From: Cryptomeria japonica
Taxonomy: Eukaryota > Streptophyta > Pinopsida > Cupressales > Cupressaceae
Direction: 5' to 3'
Length of the DNA stretch: 64,000 nt
NCBI RefSeq assembly: GCF_030272615.1
Contig: NC_081409.1
Coordinates: 475,350,573 to 475,414,572 of the forward strand
This document shows positions 41,497-54,087 of the stretch, in pieces. Each line of letters starts with the position of its first letter. Within the stretch, counting starts at the first letter, position 1. The notes beneath the pieces were generated by a model. It was not told the DNA's origin. It saw only the letters and a program-made list of their open reading frames with translations, and searched no databases. Position numbers and translations under genes: made by a program.

Positions 41497-43030
41497 TCAT
41501 AAATTGTACACCCTTGATTAGGTTGTTTGATTTCATGCTTAGTTAGCACTCACCTTGGTATCTCTCATTATACTATGTATTATAGGACTTATGTATTTAA
41601 TTAACAAATTAATTAAATCTGAGTCATTTTAATCAATTCACATTCTCTAAATTGGGCCCTTGATCTTAGGTGTGCCCTTTTTATTATTTCATCCCAATTT
41701 AGTATTTATCTTACTCTAATTTCAACTTTCAAAGTATATTCCGCATATGTATATTATGGTTTGAGGCAGCAAGTTGGAATTGGCATTAGAACCTTGTTAT
41801 CTCGCATCCTAAAAATTCAAGAAAATGTTGCCAGGACTAAGATGGTCTCCCACCCTCTTAGTCCTATAGCTTTTCTCCCCAATTTTTGGGAGGATGAATT
41901 GGTTGTCCTATCTAATTCAAATTTCACGTGTAAAGAAATATCAAATCTAAGTCATCTTTTCATCAAATTTAAATTTAGAGTTTCATATACAAGGCAAGTA
42001 TTTTCCTGATTTGAGATCTATCTAGCATTCAAGTTGGAGATTCTTAAAGAGACATTGGATGATAATAAGGGAATCATTGGCTAATGAGTGGCTTGTAACT
42101 CTTCATAAGGGATTTGGTATGATTTCATGTTGTTGTGTTTCTTCAATTAAGCTTCATATCAACATCATATTAATTTTCACATATACATTATTGCTTTAGA
42201 TTTGCATCCTAATTGTAATTTAAAGTAATTTTAATTCAATTATTTAGGGTTTACTCTAACACATTTGAGTAGGAACCTAGTTTGTATTTTAGACCTTTTA
42301 GTTCATAGAAATCTTAGTCAAACACTTAATATTCAAGAGAACACACTTTTCAATTTCAATATCATCTATTTGTGGAGGTGGAAATCACCAAAATAGGGGT
42401 TTGACCAAGGCAAACCCCTATATAGCCACTACCCTACCATTTTCCAATGTTGCAGGTGCACCTACAGGTACCGGCAAAGCCAAGAGACCTCAAAAAGAAT
42501 TAGGAGCATGATACAAGCTTGCTCCCAAAATCTAAACCTGATTTTCAAGGATTGAAGCGATAGGGGTGCCCCTATCCAAGACCAAGGCACTAGGGATGCC
42601 CTGGTTCTCAAGTTTCTTTAGTAGTTTTCCATGGTGGCTCTCAGATATATTCAAGTTTTAGATCCTTTGACAACAACTCGGTCTCAAAAGACCAAGGCAT
42701 TCTAGGAACATTGGAACTACCAAATCAACATCAATATTTAGTAATAGGTACATAGTTAGATTATAGATTTGTGAATTTGTCAGTCTATTATAGTGACTTC
42801 AGTATTTATTTCCCTCATACTTTGGTTATAGCCTTACATTCTCCTAACATTATCTTCATAATATATTCACTTCCATAGTAGCAAAGGAATACAAACCATA
42901 GAAGTATCATTTGGCTCTCTTTTACAAGAGTTAGTCAAATATGATCACTCCTCTAGGTGATTTTGTATTCCAATGTTAGTGTGAAAGTGGATCTTGGTTC
43001 TAGTGTTACGCAGTTCCATTTTCATACCAA
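41497..43030 (+). repeat. Second LTR-like remnant
   Basis: AGTGGGGGG then TAAATATAGCATCATAAATTG resembles a polypurine tract and a mutated start of the family seen at 37617 (TGTAGCATCTTAAAATTG). Near 42390 it shares GGGGTTTGAC with 38280. The end is uncertain. An open frame at 41761-42009 has no recognisable product. Confidence 0.4.
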
Positions 43031-43348
43031 ACACCTATGAAATAAACCAAGATTAATATAATGAGCATGAAGAAGATGACATATACAATCATATCCAATA
43101 CCAACACCGACACACTTAAGCTAATTAATCCATATCCAATATCAAATTGCATACATCCAACTCTATAAGGATTGTTCAATTATATACAATTACATTAATA
43201 ATACAATAATTTAGATCACCATACATAGTTTACAATTACAAGAAATGAAGAGCAAGAAGGTAAATGAGAAGGAGAGGAGAAAAACTCTAGAAGCCAAGTC
43301 CATCAGTCCCCAATGGTGGCTAGCAATCCCACCCAACCATGTGGAACC
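43031..43348. other. Unassigned AT-rich interval
   Basis: No gene, repeat boundary or motif recognised. It is the sequence into which element G inserted (GAACC precedes its LTR). Confidence 0.4.
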
Positions 43349-43719
43349 TGTACTACCCCTCCCTCGATCAGACTTTTTCGATACGTATTTTGACCATGGC
43401 TGACTTTTAAAGGGTTATTGTGGATACACTTTGTGGTGATGTTTTATTTTTATATTATGCTATGTCGAATTATGCTTTGATTTGAGATTCAGTGAATGTT
43501 GTTTATTCTTTATTTGCTTATGGATGATTAGATGTTAATTTTATTAAGTGTTATTGACCATGGACTAACACATTTACTTTATGCATGAGATTATTTATGT
43601 ATATGTCATCATGTATGTGTGGAAAGTGTATGGGGTGCGAGGAGATGATTTCCTGTCACTCACTTCAGTGAGACACAGAAATTCATGATTCTCCTTCACC
43701 GATGTGTTTATCATGTTTG

Positions 43720-43782
<63 letters not shown>

Positions 43783-46700
43783 TTCGGTGATATAGGAATT
43801 GCAAGTACAAGGTACTGACTTCACCTAGTTCCATAGGTTTAAGTGTACCTAATTAATCTGATGGAAGTGTAGTAGATAGTCTTAAGGTCCTAATATCATC
43901 CCTAGCCTTACTCAATAGTGAGCTTTGTCAGTCATCTGTCAACTTTCACTATGTTGGTATGTGGGTCGTGTCTCTTCTTTGTTTAGTTGAGTTTGTGTGT
44001 TATGCGTTTTGTGAATTTAATTATTCTCTTCTTATGTTATTTAATTAGAAATTAATTATTAATACCTTATGGTTATTAATAATTAATGTGTATTGCATTA
44101 ATTAAATTAAATTAAAAATAAGTATTATAGGCACCTTTTTGTGGTTAAATAGATAAATCAATTATTTTTAATTGGTTAGTTAAATTGATGGTTTTATTTA
44201 TTAGTGAGGTTTATATTATGTCTTGTGCATTTGTTAACAAAAAAAAAAAAAAAAAGTCATTTTTACCTTTTTGTAATTTAAAATATCTAAATTGACTTTT
44301 TAGTGTGTGAGGAAAATGAATTCAAATTTGAAAAAAAATGTAAATGTAATGTTTTGGAGAAAAAGAATTTATTTTTCATTTTAAAAAAGGGAAAATTTTC
44401 TTAAGGAAAAGAATTTTGCCCTAAAAGATATTTTTGGGGCCAAATCCTTTATAATTGGGAAATTTCTCGAGATTATGGGTCTTTTGCATTTTGGGAAAAA
44501 AATTGGCTCTTTGTGTTTGAAAGTGGTTTTGCTGGAGGTTTTGGTGTTTTGGAAAATCTTACTCCCTAGGTTGAAGGACTCTTGTGTTTGAAAGGGATTG
44601 GCTTTCTCTTCTCCAAGATTTCTTCAAGGAATAGCTTGCAAGGTTGGATATTTTTAACTTCTATTTTAGAAATTTTAATGTTGAAAATGAACTCTCTGAT
44701 TTGTTTGTGTTCTATGTTTTGAAGAGGAATTTATTTTAGAATTTTTGTAGAAGAAAAAAAAAGAGGGGTTTGAATTTTATTTTAGCAATGGAAATTTTTT
44801 GTGTTGTTTGTTTTAAATCTCCATGTGAGTCTCAGCAAATATATTTTTGTTAAACCTAAGTTTGGAAATTTTTAAGAATTCAAAAATTGTATGGTGGTTG
44901 TTATATACGGTTGTGAGTTCATGATTTTGTTTTAAAAAAAAATTGTATTCTCCAGTTCTGTAAGAAAAATAAGTTTTCAATTGATTGTTTTGGGGGGTTA
45001 TGCTACCCAGATTTTCATGTTTTTTAGCAAACCTAGGAATCCTTGTTTAATTGTTATTGTTTAATTTTTTTATTTAAAAAAAAAAATGAAATTGAGGAGA
45101 ATAATTTATACTCTTGTGTTTTTTTATCAAACCCTATTAAAAATTTTCTTGTTAAAATTTCTGGGCGTTTTTAATTTTATAAGTTCTTGTTTAAAAAAAT
45201 AATAATAGTAATAAATGGGGGGGTTCCCCTGTGGGGAGCCAAAGTGGTTGTGGCTCTCCTACATGTCATGGGGAGCCCACGGTTATGGGTAACCACAACC
45301 GTAGCGACCCACATGCCATGGGTAGCCATGGGCTATGGGGGATGGACCCACAACATGGGCCCACTTTCCCCCACGTGGTATTTTATATTACTTATTTTTT
45401 ATTTTTTATTTTTATTATTTAAATATATATATATATATATACATATATATAATTCAAATGTGTTTATGGTGGTTTTAGTATTTTAAGTTGATTTAGCGAA
45501 TATTGATTGGAAGTGTTTACTGAATTTGTGAAATAATTGTTAGTAATTGATTTATTTCAAAATTTAGGAATTTTAGTAAACTTGGTCAAATGTGAATTAG
45601 ATGGAAAGAAAATAAAAATCTTTATTCTAAAATGAATGATGGTGTTTGTTTCATTTATGATTGGCTTCGTAATTTAGTCATATTACAAGTCCTTTGGTTA
45701 TATGTGGAATTACACATTTTCATGTTGTCTTTCCTTTTAATGTCATGTCTCATGAGTACACTGATTTGTCCAAGTGGTTTGGTTAAACCTTTATGCAAGG
45801 GCTTTTGTGACCAAGTGTTTTACTCAGTTGTTTTGAACTCCCTTTGTAAAGTTGGCTTTGGTATTTTTGCCTTGGAGTTCTTTTGGGAATTTTGTGTAGT
45901 GTCATATGGAAGAATGGCTTTCGAGTGGGAGTCGGGCCCAAAGAGGCTAGCAGGATAACCCCTCGAAAGTTGGATAATTAACTGATAACCTAGTAATGTA
46001 TTAGGGGGCTCGGGAAGCTTAAACATTAATTAAGATTAATTGTACCCCGCTCATGGTTGAGTGCTTGTACAGACTCAGGATGCAATGGGAAGGCCTGAAA
46101 CGGAAAACCAACAACCTTGTCCTCATGAAAGGAATGTCGGGTCCCCATGAGACTTGGATGGGGCCGGGGGTTCAGGAGAGGCTACCAGGATAACCCAAGT
46201 TGGGTGTTGGGGCCTATGGAGGCCTGCTAGGATAACCATTCCAAGCTATAAAATGACACTCTTCCCTTATGGTCACTAGTGTGTAGTCTTGTTGATATCA
46301 CCTGGTGTTTTACTATGGAGTCATGTTTGTGATTATATTCTTTATGAGCTTACCCGATGTCATGTTTAGACCATGTGTGCATTCTTTGTGCTTTTCTAGT
46401 GGGTCTTATTAAAATCTCCTAGCATGGTGGGGTGGTTCTTTTTGAGCCACATGGTTAGGTGGTACTACCACTTTCCATCAGGTGTGTTCGTTCCTTCTTG
46501 TGAGAGTTGGCTTCATAGGTATTCCAGTTGCTCTTTAGGATTCAAACATCTCATATTTCCAATTGGATCATGTTTGTTCTTCTTGGATCATTCTTGTGGT
46601 TCATGGACCTTATATGGTCAGTTGTATCATTTGCTTATGTATACCTTCATGACAATATGTAATTTTAATGTATTCATTATATATTCTTATGAGACTTAGT

Positions 46701-47142
46701 GTTTAAGTGCAATGTAATATTATTTTAATCTTGAAATGTAAAAGCAATGTATTATGACAAAAATTAGATGGTAGGATTTATATCTTTTATTAGAATCATT
46801 GATGTAATGTAATTCAAAGTATTATCATGAATGAAACATAAAAATGTTAATGATATCACATGAAATTGTCTGAAACAATCATTGTTTAGTGTAATTAAGT
46901 TCTTAATGGATAAATTCATCTTATATGGATTAATTATCCTTAAGCAATGTTTAGTTTAATTAAGTAATCTACATTGGGAAACCCTTTAGGAGTTTAAGTT
47001 AAGTCTTCTGTTTGTGCAAATTTAAATGCAATGTTTATCTTGATGCATCTTTTAGATTAGTAATGTTTTAAAAAAAAAGCATTTACACTCTTTTTCTAGT
47101 ATTTTAGTTTAATCCTTTAGGATTTCTTGGCGGGGTATTACA
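43349..47142 (+). repeat. 5' LTR of element G (3.8 kb)
   Basis: Begins TGTACTACCCCTCCCTC, ends GGCGGGGTATTACA. Shares GGCTTTCGAGTGGGAGTCGG and the following stretch (45915-46010) with the E LTR (19730-19800, inverted) and 62880-62950. Contains a GT microsatellite, oligo-A runs and a TA repeat (45424-45450). Confidence 0.82.
43719..43781. repeat. (AT)n(GT)n microsatellite
   Basis: About five AT units followed by about 25 uninterrupted GT units inside the G LTR. Confidence 0.97.
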
Positions 47143-47158
47143 ATTGGTATCAGAGCCC
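47143..47158 (+). other. Primer binding site of element G
   Basis: ATTGGTATCAGAGCCC directly after the LTR, complementary to initiator-Met tRNA. Confidence 0.9.
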
Positions 47159-47298
47159 AAGTTTCAACACTGGGTACTCTGGTTTTATTTGAGCCCATCT
47201 AACTAGACCTATTGCTAAGTCTTAGTACTTGTGTCTTCCTTGTTAGTATCCTTGCTATAGATCTAAACTCTTGTTCTTGTGGTGTTGTTGTTAGGATT

Positions 47299-48760
47299 AT
47301 GGCTAGGAAGGGCAAAGGCCCTAGTTGCAACTGTGATCGTGGTAGAGGTAGAGGTCAGGGCCATAGGGTAGGCCATCAGAATCCTTCACCTCAACCTACT
47401 CTTGAGAGTGTTGAGAATCTTTGGTCAGTTCACTAGAGTGAGCATAGGCATGTTAGTCAACATAGCGAGTAGCCTATTGTTCAGTAGGTCCCTGAAAGGG
47501 AAGAGTTGCATCAGATGTTCTAGGAGGTCTTGGCTCATCTAGGTCCTAGACCAAAGGCTGAGCAGCAGGGCAATGTGCAATTTGGGGAATTGCACCAGCT
47601 TGATCATGTGGATAGAGAGAGGGAGAGGTCTCTTAGGAGGAGAGAGTATGCAATTGACCAGGAGGCATTAGCCATTGGTCACATGAGGGATTTACTGAGA
47701 TCCTGCCCTCCTACCTTTGATGGTTCAAGCAGTAGACTAGAGGTTGAGACCTAGCTTATAGATTTGGATCAGTGTTTTTCCATGCATCCATATGGCAGTA
47801 ACACCAAGGCGAGATACATCATCATGCATCTCAGAGCTTTTTCTTCCACCTAGTGGAGACTCGAGGATAAACAGATCAATATAGATATATGTTCAACATC
47901 ATGGGAGTTGTTTCTAGAGAGGTTTAGGGCTTATTTCCTGTCAGTGCAGTGGAGACAGCATAGTGCAGATGAGTTCCACGAGTTGCGCTAGTTGGGTATG
48001 ACTATAGAGAAGTATGAGCATAGATTTTATGAGCTCAAATAGTATGTCGATATAAGGAATGATGAGGCAATATTGGTACAACACTTCATGATAGGTCTAA
48101 ATGACCCTATCAGTGGAGGAGTTTAGGTATTTGAGCCATCTATCAATTTAGCCATAGCTAAATCTCAGTTAGTGGAGTAGAATCTTTCTCATGCACATGG
48201 TGGTCAGCCAGGGGTTCAGATTGGTAGTGCACCTTTTGGTGGATCTGGGGCTAGAGGTAGTCAGTCTCGGGTCGTTGCACCATTTAGGATTTTTTAGACA
48301 CCCGCCAAGGGTGTTTAGTAGCAGCAGTAGAAGTTCCAAACTAGGTCGAAGTAGTTTCAAGGTTAGCGTGGGGATAATCCTCAGTTCAAGAAGGACATGA
48401 ACTGGCAAAAAACTAGGCAGAGTTTTCCAGGACAGTCCTCACAAAGTGTTTCTCAAGCCCCTAGTAGGGGTAGTTTTTATCAGTCCAGTGGACTATCTAG
48501 AGGTAGAGGACCCGGTAGAGGAGCATATTTCTCCTGTGGTCAATATGGCCATAGTTGGGCATTGTCCTCAAAAATCACATCAGATAGCTAGTCAGAGACC
48601 GTCAGCTTTAGAGCCTACAGTTGGAGATGCAAGCCAATCTCACAGAGTTTTTGCAGTGGTTGATAATTACCAAGCAGAGCATCAGGCCACCATGATTGAG
48701 ACCACAGGTGTGTTGGGTGGATATATATTTCAGTATTATTTGATTCAGGTACTTTTGATT
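47299..48760 (+). pseudogene. Element G gag
   Basis: ATG 47299 opens MARKGKGPSCNCDRGRGRGQ, an Arg/Gly-rich start. The gypsy capsid region includes LLRSCPPTFDGSS, TSWELFLERFRAYFLSVQWR, MTIEKYEHRFYELK and VQHFMIGLNDPISGG. A degenerate zinc knuckle YFSCGQYGHSWA lies near 48530. At least 14 in-frame stops occur, nearly all TAG at Gln positions. It would encode the particle protein in an intact relative. Confidence 0.82.
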
Positions 48761-50788
48761 TCTTTATAGCCTTCTCCATTGTGGAGCGGTGTTGGCTCAC
48801 ATCTGCTAGACAAGCGAATAGGTGGCAAGTAGAGTTAGCTACTAGTTTTTGTGTGGTCATAGATTCCTTCAATCCCAGGTGTGAGTTGGACCTAGGACCC
48901 TTTGCTACCATAGTTGACCTTTGAGTCATTCTTTTGGGGTCTTATGGAGTTGTGTTGGGAATGGATTGGTTAGCATCACACAGTGCTAGTGTGGATTATC
49001 GTCAGAAGACAGTAGAGTGTTTAGATGACCATGGCAAAAAGGTAGAGATAGTTGGGATTCCTAGACTGATATCACCCTATATGATCTATGCTATTTATCT
49101 TAAGTGGTGTATGCGTCAGGGGTGCCAGCTTTTTGCAATTTCTCTTAAGGACCTGGATGAGGAGAGAAGTCAGGAAGTCACTTTTGATAGTCACCCTCTT
49201 CTTCGAGAGTATGTCAATGTGTTCCCTAGTGACATTCCTGGTATGCATCCATAGCCAGATATATACTTTTGCATTGACTTATTACCTAGAGCAGAACCTA
49301 TTTCAAGAGCACTGTATCCAATGATTACTTAGGAGTTGAGTGAGTTGAAGTTAAAAATTGAGGAATTGTTGGCCAATGGGTTCATTCATCCTAGTGTTTC
49401 TCCTTGGGGTGCACCAATTATCTTCGTGAAGAAGAAGGATGGTTCCCTTTAGTTATGTATTGACTATTGATGGTTGAATAAGGTGACCATCAAGAATCAG
49501 TATCCATTACCTCATATAGATGATCTCTTTGATCAGGTAAAAGGAGCCAAGGTGTTCTCTAAGATCGATCTAAAATTCGAGTATCATTAGCTACGTATCC
49601 ATGATGGACACATTCATAGGACAATCTTTCATACCCGTTACGGTCACTATGAGTTCGTAGTGGTGCCATTTGGGTTGACGAATGCGCCTTCTATATTCAT
49701 GAGCCTCATGAATGGGGTTTTCCACACCTACCTTTATCGGTTCATCCTTGTATTCTTGGATAATATTTTGATTTACTCTAGAACTATGGAAGAGCATGAG
49801 GACCATATGAGGCAAGTATTGTAGTATTTGAGGGAGAATCATCTTTATGCCAGCTTGGCTAAGTGTGATTTCTTCCAATCTGAGGTGAACTATCATGGTC
49901 ATGTGGTTTTGGGAGAAGGTGTATCCATGGATCCTTCTAAGATCCAAGCCATTGTAGATTGGCCATCATTGACTAATGTTTCTGAGATTCAGAGTTTCAT
50001 GGGCTTGGTCGGATACTACCACCGTTTTGTTTAAAGTTTTTCTTGGATAGGTCACCCAATCACTTCTCTTCAGAGAAAAGGGAAGAAGTACGTTTGGTAA
50101 GAGCAGTGTGAGGTAGCCTTTCATACTCTGAAGGAACTCCTTGTTAGTGCACCAATTTTGGTAGTTCCTAATCCATCCAGAGATTTCATGGTTTGTATAG
50201 ATGCCTCTCTAGAAGGCATAGGAGTAGTTCTTATGTAGGATGGTCATGTGATAGCCCATGAGTCTCGCAAACTCAAGGACCATGAACTAAAACATCTTGT
50301 TCATGACTTAGAGTTGGCAATTGTTGTTCATGCTTTAGTCAGGTGGCAACATTATCTATTAGGGCATCATTTTGAGCTGCACAGTGATCACCGTAGATTG
50401 TAGTACATTTTTACTTAGCCAAACTTGAATGCTCGACAACGGAGATGGATGAAATTCCTCTACGAATATGATTTTGAGGTTTGATATATTCAGTGGAAAG
50501 AGAATGTAGTGGTAGATGTTTTGAGTCATAGATAGCATGAGGTTGCAGCATTGTCCCTTGGGGTGGATTTGAGAGAGAGAATCCTTGGATTTTTCTACAG
50601 GACACCTGGTATCAAGAGGTTAGAGTCTTGACAAAGACTAGAAGACCATTAGAGGGCAGATATTCTAGGTATAACGTTGAGGCAAATGGTCTTCTTCAAC
50701 ACCTTGGGCAGATCTATGTACCTCCTTTAGATGGACTTCATACTTTGATCATGACAGAGGTCCATCGCTCACCTTACTTGGTACATCT
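48761..50788 (+). pseudogene. Element G protease, RT and RNase H
   Basis: A degenerate protease C-terminal part (GVVLGMDWLASHSASVDYRQ) leads into [88 protein letters not shown]. The catalytic box reads FLDNILIYS, where the second Asp has become Asn. RNase H is represented by MVCIDASLEGIGVVL, RWQHYLLGHHFELHSDHR and YEYDFEV. The reading frame ends in the integrase leader at EVHRSPYLVHL, cut by the D LTR at 50789. Confidence 0.87.
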
Positions 50789-51860
50789 TGTATACACCTA
50801 AAAATGGTCTGAAGATAATTAATTAAATAAGCAATTATTTAATTAATCCCCCTTCCCAATTTAATTGAATTCACTAAGCAAATTGATTAAATTCCCCCTT
50901 TCATCTACTTATTAATAAAGCTAAGGATTTATTTAATAGGTTCATTTCAATAATACCCTTTAATTAATTAATTCCCCCCATCAAATTCATCATCAAATTC
51001 TTTTCTTCTAAATCTTCTAATTAATTAAAACAAATCAATTTATGAGTTGTTGAGATTAATTACCCTTTTCCTATTATTTGAATTTTTAAATTCAAATTCT
51101 CCTAACTTCTAACCACCTAACCAAACCCCTTCTAAGCCTAACTCATTCCATCTAACCCCAGGTTTAATTAACTCCATCCTAGCTTGCACATCCTAACCAC
51201 CATGTCCCCTTTCCTTAGACACTTGCTCTCTCATGAGCAAAGGCTCTTGACACTTGTCACCATAGAGATGGCAAATGTTCCCTTTCATCCAACCTCTTCT
51301 AGAAGCTTCTTGACACTTGTCACCATGGAGATGACAATGTTCCCTTTCATCCAACCTCTTTTCCAACCTCCTCGAATTTAACCATTGATATCTTCAGACT
51401 CAATCTTGACCGTTGATTCTTGCCACCTCACCCCTAGCCTTGGAAATCCTTTAAATAGACACCATTTTGGAGCAATAATTATCCCATCTTATTTGTATTC
51501 AAGCATTGTTACTATAGTCATATAGCTCTTAGCAATATCATTTTAGCATTGTCATCATGTTCAATTTTATCTTAAATCTAGCTGATTTTCTAGCATAATC
51601 ATGGAATCATGTAGCTTAATCATTATCATTGCTAGCTTAAATGCATCATTTATCATTTAAATCCTCCATTTAAGTGTAGTCAAGTCACTAGAATTTGCAT
51701 GACCAGATCTAAGAGCAAAATTCATATTCGCATTTATTAGGAGGCGATAGATAGATTAGCTATGGTTTATCTTTCTTTTCTTTATTTGCTAACCATGCTT
51801 ATAATGATCTATTGAGTGTTTTGTGTTGCAGGAACATGTATACACTCCATAGGCATGACA
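50789..51860 (+). repeat. 5' LTR of element D
   Basis: 1072 bp, TGTATACACCTAAAAATGG to CATAGGCATGACA, immediately followed by the primer binding site. TTTAAATAG near 51450 may be the TATA element. Related to the LTR at 163-908. Confidence 0.8.
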
Positions 51861-51880
51861 TTTTGGCACCCACCATGGGG
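51861..51880 (+). other. Primer binding site of element D
   Basis: TTTTGGCACCCACCATGGGG follows the LTR and resembles the TGGCGCCCACCGTGGGG-type site of plant Tat elements, with a G-to-A change inside GGCGCC. Confidence 0.7.
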
Positions 51881-54087
51881 CCGAAATTATCATTTTTGGC
51901 CTCTCAAGCTTCATCAACATTCATCTCTGTCGGGTCTGAATCAGAATGTCGTACGAGTCACTTTCTAGCCTAGTAAGACATACTTTGTGAGCTGGAGCGA
52001 CAAGAGATCCTAACTCGTACAAGCCTTTAGGAAATTTTTAATGTCATACTATCTCTCATCTTGACTCGTACAAGCTTTCATCCTAACTCGTATTGTCTCA
52101 GAAACATACTCGCACGAGTGGGTAAGGTGTGTCGTACGACACTCTACTTCTGTGGTTTTTTTTAATTGACTGCATGTTAAGGGTTTGATACTTTAATTGA
52201 TTACCACTAATGCTAACTTTGTTCTATTTATGAGATTTTTGGAGCCTAACTCTTTTCTACACGATGATTGTCGAATATACACTAGTCAAAGACCAAATTC
52301 AAAATGCATCAATGACTACTAATGGATCTATTTTGCAGGCTGCCTAAAAGAATTCAACAAAGCTTTGTGTATTCCTTAAAGTTTTTTTAGGCACACTTAT
52401 CTTTCACTAAAGGAATGAACAATCATGTATTTTGTGTCTTTGATGATAGGCAAGTATGCTCTCACCTTTCTTAGGTGATCAGAAAGCTAGACTCATCTTT
52501 TACTTTCATTAGTGCATTTCTTTAGTAGGCCTGCCCTCCCGAGGAGTTAATAACTCTTAAAGCCATTACGATCGGTGAGAGGGGAATGACCTAAGTGGGA
52601 ACGGCCAACGCCAAGTAATCCAACCCACTGTAAAATAAATGTAATTTGATGAAAATCAAGTCAATGGAAGTGCTTGTGAATAGCTCTCCTCTGTACCTTT
52701 GGGTATAGCAAACCTTGGTTTTCAAGGCCGAGAGACCTCTTAATTGAGTATTATACCCCAACGCATCGAACGGATCCCTTACTAGTGCCAGTTAAATTAG
52801 AAGCTACCTGATTCACCTCTGAAAGGGTGATAATCTTTGTGCAAGAGAGATAGTAACTCTCCCAAGATACTTTCAATATCATGCCCCCATTAGTGTTTGG
52901 AGTCAGATAATATGGCGTTGAGAATCCATTGCGTGAGACTTAGCGGTCGTATTCTGATTAGCTATTAGGTGTGTACCTAAGATTGCAAGCAAAGGTTTTC
53001 TCTCCTCAGCCAACTTCCTTAGGTTTAGCATGCTTGGAGTCACTTATCACATCATGTGTTTGGTGTGTATTCATCCCAAAATGAAAAAAACAAACATCTA
53101 AAACTGGAAAACATAAGCAAAACATCAGACTTCATTGATCAAAATTTGACCAAACAAACATATTTTTTATCTCTGCTCCATTCTCTGTCGTACAATTTAG
53201 GTTCTCTGTCATACTATGTGGTGATTTTTCATATGAGGTTAATCTTTTGTCGTATGGTTCAGAAAGAAATCTCGTACGAAACTGAGCTTTTTGCATAAAA
53301 TTTTTGATTTGTCATTTGGTCTTATATCTCTTATCGTTTGGGGCTATAATCTGGCATACGAGTCTCTATTTTTATCGGTCCAAAGTGACACTTTGCATGA
53401 CTTTTTTAGGTCTGTCATTTTACTTGATCAGTTTGCAGCAATCATAAACATCTGTTATATGTTGCTTTGTGCTTGGATTGTCTCCTTTGTTGGCTTGGTC
53501 AAGTTATCATCCATCAAAATCAGACTTTAGAACGTAAACACCTCAAGATTTTCAAGTGCTCACCCTCAACAAGTTCAAGATCTAAACATCTCAAAGTGCA
53601 TTATCACCCTTTTGATAAACTGATCACTCAAACATAGTTTCTCATTAGGATCTATCATCCTTTATCATGAAACTGAAATGTTTGGTTAGGATAATCTCAT
53701 CCCACATCATAGGTTATATCGTTCCTACTAGACTTGGTTCTTATCAAATCATCATCATTGCACTCCAAAACCGAAGATCAAAAAACTTGCAAACCTTTAA
53801 ACACTTGAGCCATCTTTTCGTGTCATATCGTGTTATCACATTTACCTTGACAATTGATCACTTATCAAAACAACTTTTTGAACAATCAAATCCTAGCAAA
53901 ATAACACACGTGTATGCTCGTTCTAACTAGAGCTCAGAGATGAAGAATCGCAGAGATGAAAATCGAAACATTGGAAATAACTGAAGAGCATATAACCATG
54001 GAACATGAAGAGGAAATACAATTTGAAGGAGAAATAACAGAACAAAATATCAGAGACATCAAGAAAGATCCTCAATTCGACTAATTT
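51881..54087 (+). other. Long leader of element D
   Basis: 2.2 kb without a supported gene. It contains recurring TCGTACGA or TCGTAC half-sites (near 51948, 52013, 52068, 52087, 52130, 53188, 53240, 53272, 53362) in two groups flanking a stretch at 52160-53180. A short in-frame lead to gag runs from about 53940 with stops. Confidence 0.5.

Larger units (their letters stand above)
43349..50788 (+). mobile_element. Gypsy element G with 3.8-kb 5' LTR, interrupted by element D
   Basis: 5' LTR 43349-47142, primer binding site 47143-47158, gag and pol up to the end of RNase H and start of integrase, where element D begins at 50789. Protease-RT-RNase H order with integrase last is Ty3/gypsy. Long LTR and RT motifs suggest a Tekay/Del-type chromovirus, not verified. 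The rest of integrase and the 3' LTR are not in the window. About thirty stops, mostly TAG, interrupt the reading frame. Confidence 0.83.

Noticed and set aside
43595-43834. Open frame with a His-Thr repeat
   Set aside because: It is the translation of the GT microsatellite.
45187-45486. 99-codon frame in the G LTR
   Set aside because: LTR sequence of mixed GC-rich and TA-repeat composition, with no domain and no support from other copies.
47143-47158. tRNA-like string TGGTATCAGAGC as part of a tRNA gene
   Set aside because: No cloverleaf surrounds it. Its place directly after an LTR end marks it as a primer binding site; the same applies at 11294 and 26363.
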